From: Acanthaster planci
Taxonomy: Eukaryota > Echinodermata > Asteroidea > Valvatida > Acanthasteridae
Direction of reading: 5' to 3'
DNA: 64,000 bases
Assembly: GCF_001949145.1 (NCBI RefSeq)
Contig: NW_019091399.1
Span: 1,043,049 to 1,107,048 of the forward strand
The first letter of the stretch is position 1, and each line of letters opens with the position of its first letter. This document shows, piece by piece, positions 34,001 through 40,496 of this stretch. Below the pieces are notes generated by a model, which saw only the letters and a list, made by a program, of their open reading frames with translations, was not told the DNA's origin and did no database searches. Made by a program: the position numbers and the translations under genes.

Positions 34001-36000
34001 TGGGTGGGGTCAGTCAATCCATACTGCATCAAACATTCATTAAGAGCTTTGAGCATTTGGGGAGAAAGATTGATCCAGTCATAAGACAAGGGAACCAGTA
34101 AGTTACCGGCACTTTTGAGTGACACTGCTTGGGTGATGGTTTTGACATTTTTGCCATGCCTTGGGCATTCCAAAGTCCGTTCTTCATATGTATCAATGGA
34201 GGTCTTTTTGGATTGAGTCCAGAGAGTGTTTTCCGTTTTAAAATGAAACTCGGTTTTGGTCAATTGCTACCAAATCCAGCAAAAATGAAAAAAAATTAGT
34301 CAAGTTACATGTACACGTATACAGTAAATAGCTGAAAAGCTAAGTACAAGACAAAACAAGCAAAGTTGTACAGTATAAATAAATACAATCAGTTTTTCAC
34401 CAGAAAGGGTGCTCATGCAGTGATAAACAAATGCACACAGGTTCTTCCCTGAAAATATTCTCCTGCAGTGTACCTTGAATGTGTTGAATGAGACCTTCCA
34501 CAACATTTGTTGTTCGCACCATCCTTATACTTCCCATTACTTCCGTTAGTGAGTGAGGTGCCCTTTTGGTGCACATGGGAGATCCATCATGAACCGTCGG
34601 TACCACACTCATAGGCCTTATCCATCTGAAATTCAAATTACTGGGGTGATCTTCATAATCGTCTACTCCAGTGGCGGTAAACATTTTCCTTTTTCAATTA
34701 TTGAGCAACCCTTTTTTCACACTTTTTTTCCTCGATAACTGGTTTCACTCGGTAATCACCTCCACTTCTCATGGCCTCTGCCGGATTATTGAAATGCAGT
34801 ATTTATCCAGAGATATCTAGCTTTGAGTTCCAGCACCTCCAAAATTATGCTGGCAGGTTACGATTCAACATAGATTTAGTCTGCTGAATGAATTCTAACT
34901 GGGACTCTTGCTTTTGAGAGGGGATGGCATCGTGCAAAATCACTTCCAGCTGGTTTGAGAGCAGCCACTTCAGGAAGTACCAACCTGCATTTGAAAACTT
35001 GTATTGATGCTCTGATTTGTTTCTCAGTTGTGTTGTGCCACTGACTTCCGAAAAGTCCATTCAACTTGTTGTCTAGCGTAGCCGAGTTTGAAAGCTAAGT
35101 CATGATGGAAGTGTCAGTTTTAAGATGAGGCAGGAATATAAATATGGGGTCGATCTTGGGGAAGCCAGCACCAATCAGGTCAAAATTTAAGAGGCCCTAG
35201 CTATGCATATAATGTTTGCATTCAATCCATGGCCAGGTTCAGTAGAGATAGAGGGCAAGGAACAAGCCACAACAGTGGACTGTAGTAGGGTATTTTATGT
35301 TTATACCCAAACTGCATCGTCAAAATACATCTTTTGCTGTCCTTATTGGACAATTAGTTTCAGGTGAGATATGAGTTTAAAGGTACTATTTTTCCCCACA
35401 GCAATAACTGAGATCATCATACAATATGTAAAAATGCCCATCATAAACATTTTGTCCAGGGTATATTTAGGCAATAGACCCTATTCGCGGGCTACCCAAT
35501 TTCAGTGGTATTCCTGAACGTATTGTATACATTCGAAACCCTTAATGGAATGGTACCAGGTGATTTGGGGGGTCGGAATGAAATTGTAGCATAGAGTCTG
35601 GTTCTTTAAATTTAACGTTTTCAAATAAATACATAACGATGGGGAATCTGACTGAAATTGGGTCCCCGTGTATACGGTTTCTTGGAATGATATTAATTTT
35701 AGTTGTTTTACCATTTTGCGTTATTCTCAGCTCAGAAGAGTTATGGTAAATGCACAAAGTCTGCAATCAACCTGTCATCTTTGTTTTAGTTGTGTCAAGA
35801 CCCTCTGCATTGGCTCAGGACATGTTCAGCAACTTTTAATACCATTTTTTGGTCAGGTTTCTGGTGACCGTATTGTGAGCTGTAGTGATGACGGTAATGT
35901 CAGGATCTGGGACCTGTTGACCCCACCCCTCAGACTGGGGGACAAGGGGGAGGATGATACCATCGAAACAAAGACCATTGACCAACGGCAAGACAGATAA
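850..36000 (+). CDS. F-box/WD40-repeat protein, 14 coding exons, 5' end missing
   Basis: Known role of the family: F-box/WD40 proteins are substrate receptors of SCF ubiquitin ligases; the F-box binds SKP1 and the propeller binds the substrate. What is seen: 14 exons on the + strand, all with AG acceptors and, except the last, GT donors, with compatible phases, encode at least 619 residues. The F-box is at about residues 9-50 (core INCLPDKLLLHIFSFLPAHD), an acidic Ser-rich linker at 130-195, a basic tract of nine lysines near 245-253, and seven WD40 blades at about 315-605 with several GSxDxTIRVWD cores. The short tail ends KTIDQRQDR. Introns range from about 0.5 kb to 12.3 kb. The start codon is not seen. 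Subfamily is unresolved: the order resembles FBXW7 and beta-TrCP, but the linker matches neither from memory. A further exon in the gap at 4096-4653 is not excluded, although the flanking exons already join in phase. Confidence 0.93.
1014..1815 (+). other. Intron A
   Basis: AT-rich intron between the F-box exon and the next exon. It has an ACATACATGTATGTACATGTA palindromic cluster near 1304-1324. No gene or recognisable element was seen otherwise. Confidence 0.85.
1816..1956 (+). CDS. Coding exon B: post-F-box helical region
   Basis: The acceptor is GCATGCAG and the donor is CCCAAG|GTGGGA. It encodes GAKEGLLDLPGLIEEFNQGY and continues SVDWRSAYTELCEVAQHAKK PAIPTAQ. The W-R-x-x-Y pattern after an F-box is the connector region usual in F-box/WD40 proteins. 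The phase matches both neighbours. Confidence 0.9.
1957..3217 (+). other. Intron B with a foldback element
   Basis: The intron contains the CCTCAATCC-type inverted-repeat element at 2037-2398 and an ACATGTACATGTATG cluster near 2657-2670. The acceptor TTCTCTTCAG at 3208-3217 closes it. Confidence 0.85.
2037..2398. repeat. Foldback (MITE-like) element with degenerate 20-bp units
   Basis: The left end 2037-2060 (CCCTCCTCAATCCTCCAAAA, then TCCG) is the near-exact reverse complement of the right end 2376-2398 (GGATTTTTGAGGATTGAGGA, then GGG). Three more related units in the left-end orientation lie at about 2091, 2152 and 2341, each starting CCTCAA and containing AAATCC. There is no open reading frame for a transposase. 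A non-autonomous DNA element or a decayed satellite-like unit would both fit. Confidence 0.7.
3218..3307 (+). CDS. Coding exon C
   Basis: The acceptor is CTCTTCAG and the donor is CTGA|GTGAGT. It encodes VGETGTKKWLSIRFTEFMKK and RTQTPESDKL. It is a short basic exon between the F-box connector and the acidic linker, with phase 2 in and phase 1 out. Confidence 0.88.
3308..3959 (+). other. Intron C
   Basis: T-rich intron. A 110-codon open stretch at 3441-3773 shows no domain and no splice sites and is treated as chance. Nothing else was seen. Confidence 0.8.
3960..4034 (+). CDS. Coding exon D: acidic serine-rich linker
   Basis: The acceptor is TGACTTCAG and the donor is GTAG|GTGAGT. It encodes PIESESLSSEESSTEDFDRK HSTV. 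The SSEESSTED run is the kind of acidic serine cluster that casein kinase 2 phosphorylates; this is an inference from composition only. Confidence 0.88.
   Translation, partial: HLLRVRVCHPKKVPQKILIGSTAQ
4035..4705 (+). other. Intron D, mostly an assembly gap
   Basis: The donor GTGAGT is at 4035-4040. Bases 4096-4653 are N (558 positions). The flank resumes with a pyrimidine-rich acceptor CTGTTTGCAG ending at 4705. Exons D and E join in phase without help, so a hidden exon would have to be a multiple of three. Confidence 0.85.
4096..4653. other. Assembly gap (558 N)
   Basis: Run of N inside intron D. Open reading frames that appear to cross it are artefacts of untranslatable codons. Confidence 0.99.
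4706..4823 (+). CDS. Coding exon E: acidic linker
   Basis: The acceptor is TGTTTGCAG and the donor is TTCAA|GTAAGA. It encodes VDVPIQFMKVAIEAEESDED and VIEELTMSEFAIQGLAQDF. It is strongly acidic in its centre and continues the linker between the F-box and the propeller. Confidence 0.9.
4824..5572 (+). other. Intron E
   Basis: No gene or repeat was recognised. It ends at acceptor TTGTCGGACAG, which has a weak pyrimidine tract; the phase match with exon E supports it. Confidence 0.8.
5573..5846 (+). CDS. Coding exon F: linker with nine-lysine tract
   Basis: Largest internal exon, 91 codons plus one base. It starts LFPELTTTAELPAAIPFVKP, passes through the acidic stretch EGSVDETRDEEAEGA, and then ARKKKKKKKKKAARSRDDD before ending RPELVQAKDIL. 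The lysine block with flanking arginines looks like a monopartite nuclear localisation signal, though a charged spacer is also possible. The purine-rich AAG/AAA repeat that encodes it (about 5748-5777) is prone to length change. The donor is ATTCTG|GTAGGA. Confidence 0.9.
5847..6420 (+). other. Intron F
   Basis: Intron without recognisable elements. The acceptor is TGTTCCAAAG at 6411-6420. Confidence 0.8.
6421..6510 (+). CDS. Coding exon G: lead-in to the propeller
   Basis: Thirty codons in phase 0: SELQGDVGPPMKSLKHPGWV and KPIKRVRRLQ, with donor CTACAG|GTAACC. The end RVRRLQ followed by GHTDAV of the next exon is the usual strand that closes a WD40 ring before blade 1. Confidence 0.92.
6511..7532 (+). 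other. Intron G
   Basis: About 1 kb with no gene. It is AT-rich with few CpG. The acceptor TTCCGTACAG ends at 7532. Confidence 0.8.
7533..7661 (+). CDS. Coding exon H: WD40 blade 1
   Basis: Forty-three codons: GHTDAVFCLMFDKCRILTGS, MDRTIRVWDIRSGRSIRKIY, GHK. A textbook WD40 unit, with GH dipeptide, structural Asp in MDRT, and a WD end. Phase 0 on both sides, donor CAAG|GTATGT. Confidence 0.96.
7662..8237 (+). other. Intron H
   Basis: T-rich intron with no element recognised. The acceptor is CTCCTTGCAG. Confidence 0.8.
8238..8395 (+). CDS. Coding exon I: WD40 blade 2 and start of blade 3
   Basis: Encodes GGIRCLQFDDTRIVSGSWDM, TVMVWDIVKFDNLATLTGHV and DVVSCLQFNKAHL. Complete blade 2 with a WD dipeptide, then the first strands of blade 3. 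The donor CACTT|GTGAGT leaves two bases. Confidence 0.95.
8396..9501 (+). other. Intron I
   Basis: Contains ACATGTACATGTACG near 8951. No gene was seen. The acceptor CCCTTCACCAG ends at 9501. Confidence 0.8.
9502..9642 (+). CDS. Coding exon J: end of blade 3 and start of blade 4
   Basis: Encodes VTGSHDSTIRVWSMDDYRSL and QVLRHHRDSVTCLVFDGRFV TSGSAD. The D-x-TIRVW core completes blade 3; blade 4 starts with DSVTCLVFDGRFVTSGSAD. The donor GACAG|GTAGGC leaves AG, completed to an arginine codon by the next exon. Confidence 0.95.
14117..14174. repeat. Two-copy tandem duplication, 29-bp period
   Basis: GGCTCATTTGTTCCAACACT then TTAAACACA is followed directly by a copy with three changes. Low divergence points to a recent local duplication. 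Confidence 0.85.
15311..15363. repeat. Tandem repeat, 10-bp unit TTGCTGATCC
   Basis: About five head-to-tail units of 10 bases. The first three are nearly identical, then TTTGCAGATC and CGTGATGATC diverge. The period is close to one helical turn. Confidence 0.85.
15485..15510. repeat. AT palindrome made of ATTAATTGATTAATTAATTG
   Basis: Overlapping ATTAATTGAT units form a self-complementary block with several TAAT cores, the base sequence of many homeodomain sites. It may be simple sequence only. Confidence 0.5.
16101..16130 (+). repeat. Dispersed repeat, AAAGG.AGTGTACACC start
   Basis: Matches 55027-55056 at 26 of 30 positions, including AGTGTACACC and AAAATCCC. The opening resembles an abundant family I associate with starfish genomes, from memory and not verified. 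Only the first 30 bases align clearly; its far end was not found. Confidence 0.55.
16474..16504. repeat. AAATT/AAAT microsatellite
   Basis: Imperfect run of AAATAAATT units, 31 bases. Confidence 0.85.
16633..16912. repeat. Foldback element with arms of about 90 bp
   Basis: The left arm 16633-16722 begins GGTTTGCC and runs through CAGCCCTGCTACAACACAGA to CACAAGCAAGAC. The right arm 16816-16912 is its reverse complement, from GTCTTGCTTGTGCAAAACTG to GGCAAACC, with a few indels. The 93-bp centre has its own TACAGTACATGTAC palindrome. No transposase frame was seen. It abuts the LINE remnant. Confidence 0.85.
16915..17384 (+). mobile_element. Degenerate non-LTR retrotransposon 3' end (CR1/L2/Rex-like)
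   Basis: At 16929-17052 one frame reads YADDTTIVGLIKGNDEYNYR and then NQFQHLTQWCSDNNLKF, which is reverse-transcriptase motif YADD and the following WC..NNL segment. After a frame change, 17090-17218 reads HPANELFE, a stop, then LRSGKRYRVIKCNTEWFRRS FYPTAVRGLNETK, like the C-terminal end of the same class of ORF2. The region normally between them is deleted. The 3' end is followed by an AT-rich tail ending CAATCAATCAATAA near 17384. It lies in the same orientation as the host gene and is not functional. Confidence 0.85.
17490..17571 (+). CDS. Coding exon K: WD40 blade 4, second half
   Basis: Encodes RTIRMASISTGECVLKLSDY and LDAVTSLD. It carries the TIR strand but has MASIS where other blades have VWD, so blade 4 lacks the WD dipeptide. 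The donor is CTTGAT|GTAAGT, phase 0. Confidence 0.92.
17572..18185 (+). other. Intron K
   Basis: AT-rich intron with no element recognised. The acceptor is TTTTCTCAG. Confidence 0.8.
18186..18352 (+). CDS. Coding exon L: WD40 blade 5 and start of blade 6
   Basis: Encodes VQGELIVGGTLSGKLFFWDK, LSGKAVAGVQPHDSSISKIV and FLPRGRGGAHFITAAG. Blade 5 ends FFWDK. Blade 6 begins with a longer RGRGGAH loop. Its GC content is higher than in the surrounding introns. The donor GCGGG|GTATGT leaves two bases. Confidence 0.94.
18555..18749. mobile_element. MITE-like element with about 28-bp terminal inverted repeats
   Basis: The left end GGCCCTTTCACACTGCAGAG and right end GTGTGAAAGCCCC are reverse complements over about 28 bases with a few differences (18555-18583, 18722-18749). 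The 195-bp element has no coding capacity. The CTTTCACACTG terminus recurs in MITE families of several marine invertebrates, as I recall. A clear target-site duplication was not found. Confidence 0.75.
18757..19143. repeat. ACTTG-rich degenerate repeat with a 68-bp duplication
   Basis: GACTTG and CTTGTGA words recur throughout. Bases 19018-19065 and 19086-19133 are two near-identical copies 68 bp apart, sharing TGCTTGTGATTGGACCAAAT. It looks like a decayed minisatellite. Confidence 0.75.
20483..20498. repeat. (TC)8 microsatellite
   Basis: Uninterrupted TC dinucleotide run of 16 bases in intron L. Confidence 0.9.
24579..24624. repeat. 19-bp direct repeat, 27-bp period
   Basis: ATGAAAAAAGCCAATAATG occurs exactly at 24579-24597 and 24606-24624 with eight bases between copies. 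Confidence 0.9.
25268..25405. repeat. Recent tandem duplication, about 70 bp
   Basis: A 61-base block beginning GTTTTCTAAATGTTTTTCAT at 25274 is repeated without change at 25345-25405. The preceding TGGGA is also repeated with a one-base indel. Identity implies a very recent event or an assembly duplication. Confidence 0.92.
27760..27803. repeat. 16-bp direct repeat, 28-bp period
   Basis: ACATGTACCCTTGCTA is present at 27760-27775 and again at 27788-27803. Confidence 0.85.
30691..30778 (+). CDS. Coding exon M: WD40 blade 6, second half
   Basis: Encodes DGSIKEWDLYSMTCVRALHG and HKGSVRDVK, completing blade 6 (EWDL) and opening blade 7 after GHK. The donor is GTTAAG|GTATGC, phase 0. Confidence 0.95.
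30779..35856 (+). other. Intron M, 5.1 kb
   Basis: No nested gene. There is a perfect 17-bp tandem duplication at 32289-32322. Antisense open frames at 33952-34263 and 34397-34684 have no recognisable domain. The acceptor is TTTTTGGTCAG. Confidence 0.8.
32289..32322. repeat. Perfect tandem pair of GAAGACTCCAAGGATTT
   Basis: Two adjacent identical 17-base copies. Confidence 0.92.
35857..36000 (+). CDS. Coding exon N: WD40 blade 7, C-terminus and stop
   Basis: Encodes VSGDRIVSCSDDGNVRIWDL, LTPPLRLGDKGEDDTIETKT and IDQRQDR, then TAA at 35998-36000. Blade 7 ends IWDL and completes a seven-blade propeller. The short acidic-polar tail has no motif I recognise. Confidence 0.95.
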   Translation, partial: VSGDRIVSCSDDGNVRIWDLLTPPLRLGDKGEDDTIETKTIDQRQDR

Positions 36001-36483
36001 GCGCCAATAGGTATGGCCAAGATGTCATTGACAGCCTGTCACATCAGTCTTATAGGATTATATTGACTCTCAACCAATCCTAGTTCACTTTGAACAATTT
36101 TCTGTTAATTTGATTGAATCCATGTGTATAAATCTACAGATTTAGTCTATGGATGCGTTAAAAATGTGCCAGTTATGATACATGTAGTAGGCTTGTGGGA
36201 TGGGAGCTGTTGGCAGTTTCCTCCTCCCCAGGTCAAGTCTTGAGTGTGACCAGGACATGGTGTCTGGCTCCTTTTGTGCTCCTTGGGAAAACCTACAAAC
36301 TCTGAAAGGATACACAGAAATGACACCCAAGAATTGGCTCTACGAGTTATTGAGTTCAATTTTTATATTTGTTGAAACTAGGGTACATTGACAATGTGAT
36401 GACCACATGGTGCACATTATAATGTTTTGCTTGAAATGGCAATGCCAGAAGCTACATGTTAGAAACAGGCACTGGTGGCAGAA

Positions 36484-36739
36484 GGGGGGCCAATTGCCCC
36501 CACACACACACCCAAGTGTGTATTTGCCTGCAACTGGGGACCCCCTAGTGTTCCTCTTTTNNNNNNNNNNNNNNNNNNNNNNNNNNNNNNNNNNNNNNNN
36601 NNNNNNNNNNNNNNNNNNNNNNNNNNNNNNNNNNNNNCCTTATTGTCCTCTCTTGTTCAGGGTCCCCAGTTGAATGCAGAAACAAACTCACGTAGGCCTA
36701 CACGCACACTTTTTGGCGGTGGGGAGGGGGCATGCCCCC
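36484..36739. repeat. Inverted-repeat element around an assembly gap
   Basis: CAACTGGGGACCC at 36531-36543 is the exact reverse complement of 36660-36672. Outer ends GGGGGCCAATTGCCCCC (36485-36501) and GGGGGCATGCCCCC (36726-36739) also pair, with CA/TG-rich stretches between. The gap sits at the centre, as expected when a hairpin-forming element defeats assembly. Confidence 0.75.
36561..36637. other. Assembly gap (77 N)
   Basis: Run of N in the centre of the inverted repeat in the 3' UTR. Confidence 0.99.
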
Positions 36740-37610
36740 ATACTTAGCAGTTACTAAAATGAGTCAGGGCTTCATGGACTGATCTATTAATGGCCAGTGT
36801 CTGATGGTTTCACACTTCCTCCCCCTTTGAAAATCATTCTACCGCCATTGGCCTCAGAACTTATTCCAAATTTGACGTTATTATAATATTCAACGATTCA
36901 TGGGATTCTTACACACAGATCGAATATAACTCAAGGTGTATATTTAAGGTTCCAAAAAGACGTTTGGTTTGGTTTGTCATCCAAATGAGCATGAAAATCT
37001 TCAAGCAGTGATAAAACCCTGCAAAGTTGGCAACAAATTGTGCGATAGAAAGAAGGTTCCCTCATGGTTGAAGTGTAACCAATCAGGTCAGTCACATTCA
37101 ATGGAACAGCTGAGCTGAAAATCTTGCTGTAGCAGATTTACATGTAATTGCTCAGCCGAGGACCCATGAGGGGAAAAATGAGGACTTGGTACTGTTCGCT
37201 TCAATCGTCTATGGGTTTACTGTAGTTTACAGATACAAATGTAATATAGTTATTGCATTGGTAGAGACATCTTTCATTTCCAGACCTGATTTTAATGAAG
37301 CAAGAGAGCATTTTTTTACTAATAGTGTGTTGCTTTAAGTGTCCAAACTGTCTTGCCAGTATAAAGAATATTTTCAATCACACGTGTGTAGATTGCGTGT
37401 TCTCTGTGGATGCTTTATTTTGTATCACTTTTATAACAAAGTACCTGTATTATAACAAAATAATATTTGATAATATTCTTCGCCGTTGGATTTGGTTTTA
37501 ATTACCAATTCATAAGTTTAAAAGAGTTGCGTTTGTTTAGCATAGTTTATATTCACAAGTTTTGGTAGGGTTTTAAATAATCGATATTTACACCATAACA
37601 AAGCTTTCTT

Positions 37611-37616
37611 ATTAAA
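37611..37616 (+). terminator. Possible poly(A) signal ATTAAA
   Basis: Common variant hexamer about 1.6 kb after the stop codon, followed by GTGTAAGG and GTTGTACC, a plausible GU-rich downstream element. Confidence 0.4.
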
Positions 37617-37847
37617 GATTCCTTTATTCAGTAGCTTGTGTAAGGTAATGAGTTGTACCTTTTTGTAACAAGAAAATGGTTGTTTCTATTTATCTGTATA
37701 TTATCACCTTTGAGTGACACCGTCCACCAAATGCCGTCCGTATAATTCACGTTCAAATGAGATACACGACTGAGTGTAGTTTTATAAGCTTAATTTAGCG
37801 GTATATATCCATTTCTTGTTCCTGTTGAAGCTTCCTGTTATTAATAT

Positions 37848-37853
37848 AATAAA
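37848..37853 (+). terminator. Possible poly(A) signal AATAAA
   Basis: Canonical hexamer, with TTTGTTTGCTC about 45 bases downstream. It lies close to the place where the CpG content of the window rises. Confidence 0.4.
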
Positions 37854-40357
37854 GCAGGAACGCCTCTACATGAAACCAACAGTTTAAAAGTCTATTTGTT
37901 TGCTCTTGCCAAAGAATACAAGCCCCAGTTTCATGTCGCGTATTAGACGGAAGCTTCGTCCATCGCTCAGAGACTGTCAGACCCCCCCTCCCCAGCGTAC
38001 TCCCAGCTCGGGGTACGTTGACCCAAGAAGCATTCGTATTTGCATCAAGTGCGGCAAAATCGGGAATCACTTTAGTATATAGGCAGTGAAATAGGCCTGT
38101 ACTCGCGGTTCATAGCTCTCTTCTGCTCCCAGCGAAGCTTTTTGCTAAATGTGTGCACATGTATCAACTCTGCGTTGTGAAATTTTCCGGAGTTCATGAG
38201 TGAACTATCGAGGATTGTACGCTCGCATTCACACAACCCTTCAAGACGCAAACACATAAGAACAAAGCAACTGACAAACTTGCGTGTCACACTTTGGGCA
38301 GGGCGTTGTTTCTGTCGTTGCGATGCACACGCAGTCACATGGTGGTCTTTTCAAAGCATTTTTACCGCCAAAATGACCAAAAAACGCAAAGGCTGCCGTT
38401 CTACGAAAAGTTTAACGCCTCTAAACTTTGGGTGTTTTCAAGGAGTCACTAATTTATTTGTGGTGTGGCTCAAATAGCAATGAAATGAACGATTGTCATG
38501 CGTGATCCTGTGAGTGTGGTTTACAGCGTGGGTGTATAATTTTTCAACCGGCGCGGAAACGCAAAACTTATTCGGGCCTGTCACAGATGAACCAAACTTA
38601 AGGTGACATTTACTGAATACCTATACCTTCCAGTCTATGTTGCTTGACGAGCGCGCGGGGCTGTATCATTGAGCACCAGAATTTGGACGGTTCTTATAAT
38701 TTCCCTGACTGTTCACGTTCTCTTAACTTTGTCAGTTGACCAAGCGGGGGTGGATCCAGGAGTTTTTCCAATGGGAGGTCATCAGACCTGTCAGCTTTTT
38801 ATGTCCAATTGTTGCGGACAGGTAGGCACATGCATCACATACAGGCCTTACAGGATCTCGTCTTGTAACTATTACCGTGATTGTTATTTCATTTCTTTAT
38901 ATTTTTATTTTTTTAACTTTACATTGGGCGGGTGGATCCGCGCCAAGTCCATGGACATTTGTTGATCAAACAGTGGAAGGTATTCTGTGGTGGCGCTTGT
39001 TCAGTATGTGGGACTTGCTTCGTAGCTTGGTTATTTTTCCCAATAGGGACTGTTTTTGCATCCAACTGTCCCTCAGGCCGATCTGTTTCCTCCCCGTCGA
39101 CTGTTTACCAACGAGCCGTGTAGCGGGCATGTGTCCTGACACAACTTGTTGCCATGGCTTGGAGGGGAATCAACCCCTGTACAAACACCACGCTGCTCCG
39201 GTGTTTTTGTCTTGCCCCGTGGGCTTTGGTCTTCGGAAGCCGCTGGTTTCTGAAAATTCACGTTGTCGTGTATTTCTGTCGGTCCCCTTGATACATGATG
39301 GCGAGAGAGAAATATGAGTGTTTAAGACATCTATTGATGAAACAAAAGTGCAGTGGAGAGAATATGATCAAGGCTGCTGACGCAAAGAGAGGATTACTGT
39401 TGAGTTTCCATCAGAATCAATAAAACTTTTCCAAGGTTATAGCAATAGCAAAATCAAAAGGATAACTTGTTATTCAGGAAAGTCAGATCTTTGAGAGGAT
39501 CTCGTCTGAGGAACGATATAGTTTGTGGAGCGGTTTGATTTTCTCTTCAAGTGTCACTGGAGGGAATTGGGGCGATGTCAAACGGAAACGGGGCTTTGTG
39601 CGATTTGGCGGCATCCACAGTACGTGTCATGCATTAGACGCTGTCTCCAGACGTCCGGCCGACTGCGGAGACGGTGCTGTCAACAAAGTGTGAGCCTATT
39701 AATAGGAGGGGTTCTTCCGCGAAATAGCCCCTTCCCCGCTTACCCCGCATGATCGGGGTGCTTTTCTCTGTAAACTTTTTCCAAGAATTTTGGACGATTT
39801 TAGGGAAGCTTTCAAACAAATTAATGCCAGGTGTTACAGCCTCCAGCCCCTCTCCACCCCTTCAAGACAAACGTCTAGACATATCCAGTCCGATAAGCCA
39901 TAGTTGTACATGTACTTGTAGATCGGCGTCGATCCTGTTTAATATCGACTTGCCATTGTTGACTGCAATCAAGGGTCAATGCGGTGCGACTCCTTCTAAA
40001 TACAACCATTAAAAATGCACCTTTGTGTCTCCATAAAGCTTGATTTCAGTTTTTTGTTGCCATTTTATAGGGTAATTTGGTTTTCCTATTTTCCTGTTAA
40101 TGACAATTTCCATATTCATGTGCAAAATTGTAATGTCGTCCCGGGGAGAAAACCGCAATGTTACAACGCATTGATATGTGCATAAACAAGATGCTGGAAT
40201 TTTTCACAATTATTATAATGGCCTGAATTCCTTTCTTTTTTCTTGGACGATCGCTGAAGTTGTGTGTTAACTTCAGATTCCATGGTTCAATGTAAACGGC
40301 GATCAATGCATGTAACTCTGTGCAGTGCATGTGCACTGAGCGTTGTTAAAACTGAAG
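37854..40357. other. Intergenic stretch without a supported gene
   Basis: CpG content is higher than in the gene to the left. Open frames up to 146 codons (38877-39317) show no domain and lack supporting splice signals. A GGGTGGATCC-type motif occurs near 38748 and 38929 and may be element debris. Confidence 0.6.
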
Positions 40358-40365
40358 TGACGTCA
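40358..40365. promoter_or_regulatory. CRE palindrome TGACGTCA
   Basis: Perfect cAMP-response-element octamer, eight bases before the 26-bp inverted repeat. It is the consensus for CREB/ATF factors. No gene start is proven nearby. Confidence 0.4.
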
Positions 40366-40373
40366 CACGAACC

Positions 40374-40496
40374 GGATACGGGCGATTCACAATAGCGCGC
40401 CTCCAAGAGTTTGCGTTGGCCAATCACAATGTGCGAAATCTGTTGACCCTTTCCAAACGCGCATTGGACACGCGCTATTGTGAATCGCTCGTTTCC
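40374..40496. repeat. 26-bp inverted repeat with AATAGCGCG core
   Basis: 40374-40399 (GGATACGGGCGATTCACAAT then AGCGCG) pairs with 40471-40496 with two mismatches. The 71-base centre carries TTGGCCAATCAC, which includes a CCAAT box. It could be a very short non-autonomous element or a symmetric regulatory module. Confidence 0.8.

Larger units (their letters stand above)
36001..37853 (+). other. 3' untranslated region of the F-box/WD40 gene
   Basis: No splice or coding signal follows the stop. A possible ATTAAA signal at 37611-37616 has GT-rich sequence about 20 bases downstream, and an AATAAA lies at 37848-37853. The region contains the inverted repeat with the second assembly gap. The exact cleavage site cannot be chosen without transcripts. 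Confidence 0.6.

Noticed and set aside
33952-34684. Two antisense frames of about 100 codons in intron M
   Set aside because: No recognisable domain, no linking splice sites, and similar lengths occur by chance elsewhere in the window.
38669-38965. Secreted-looking peptide beginning with a hydrophobic segment
   Set aside because: The frame opens with TTG, a stop lies just upstream, and it overlaps an apparent repeat motif (GGGGTGGATCC). No donor or acceptor supports it.
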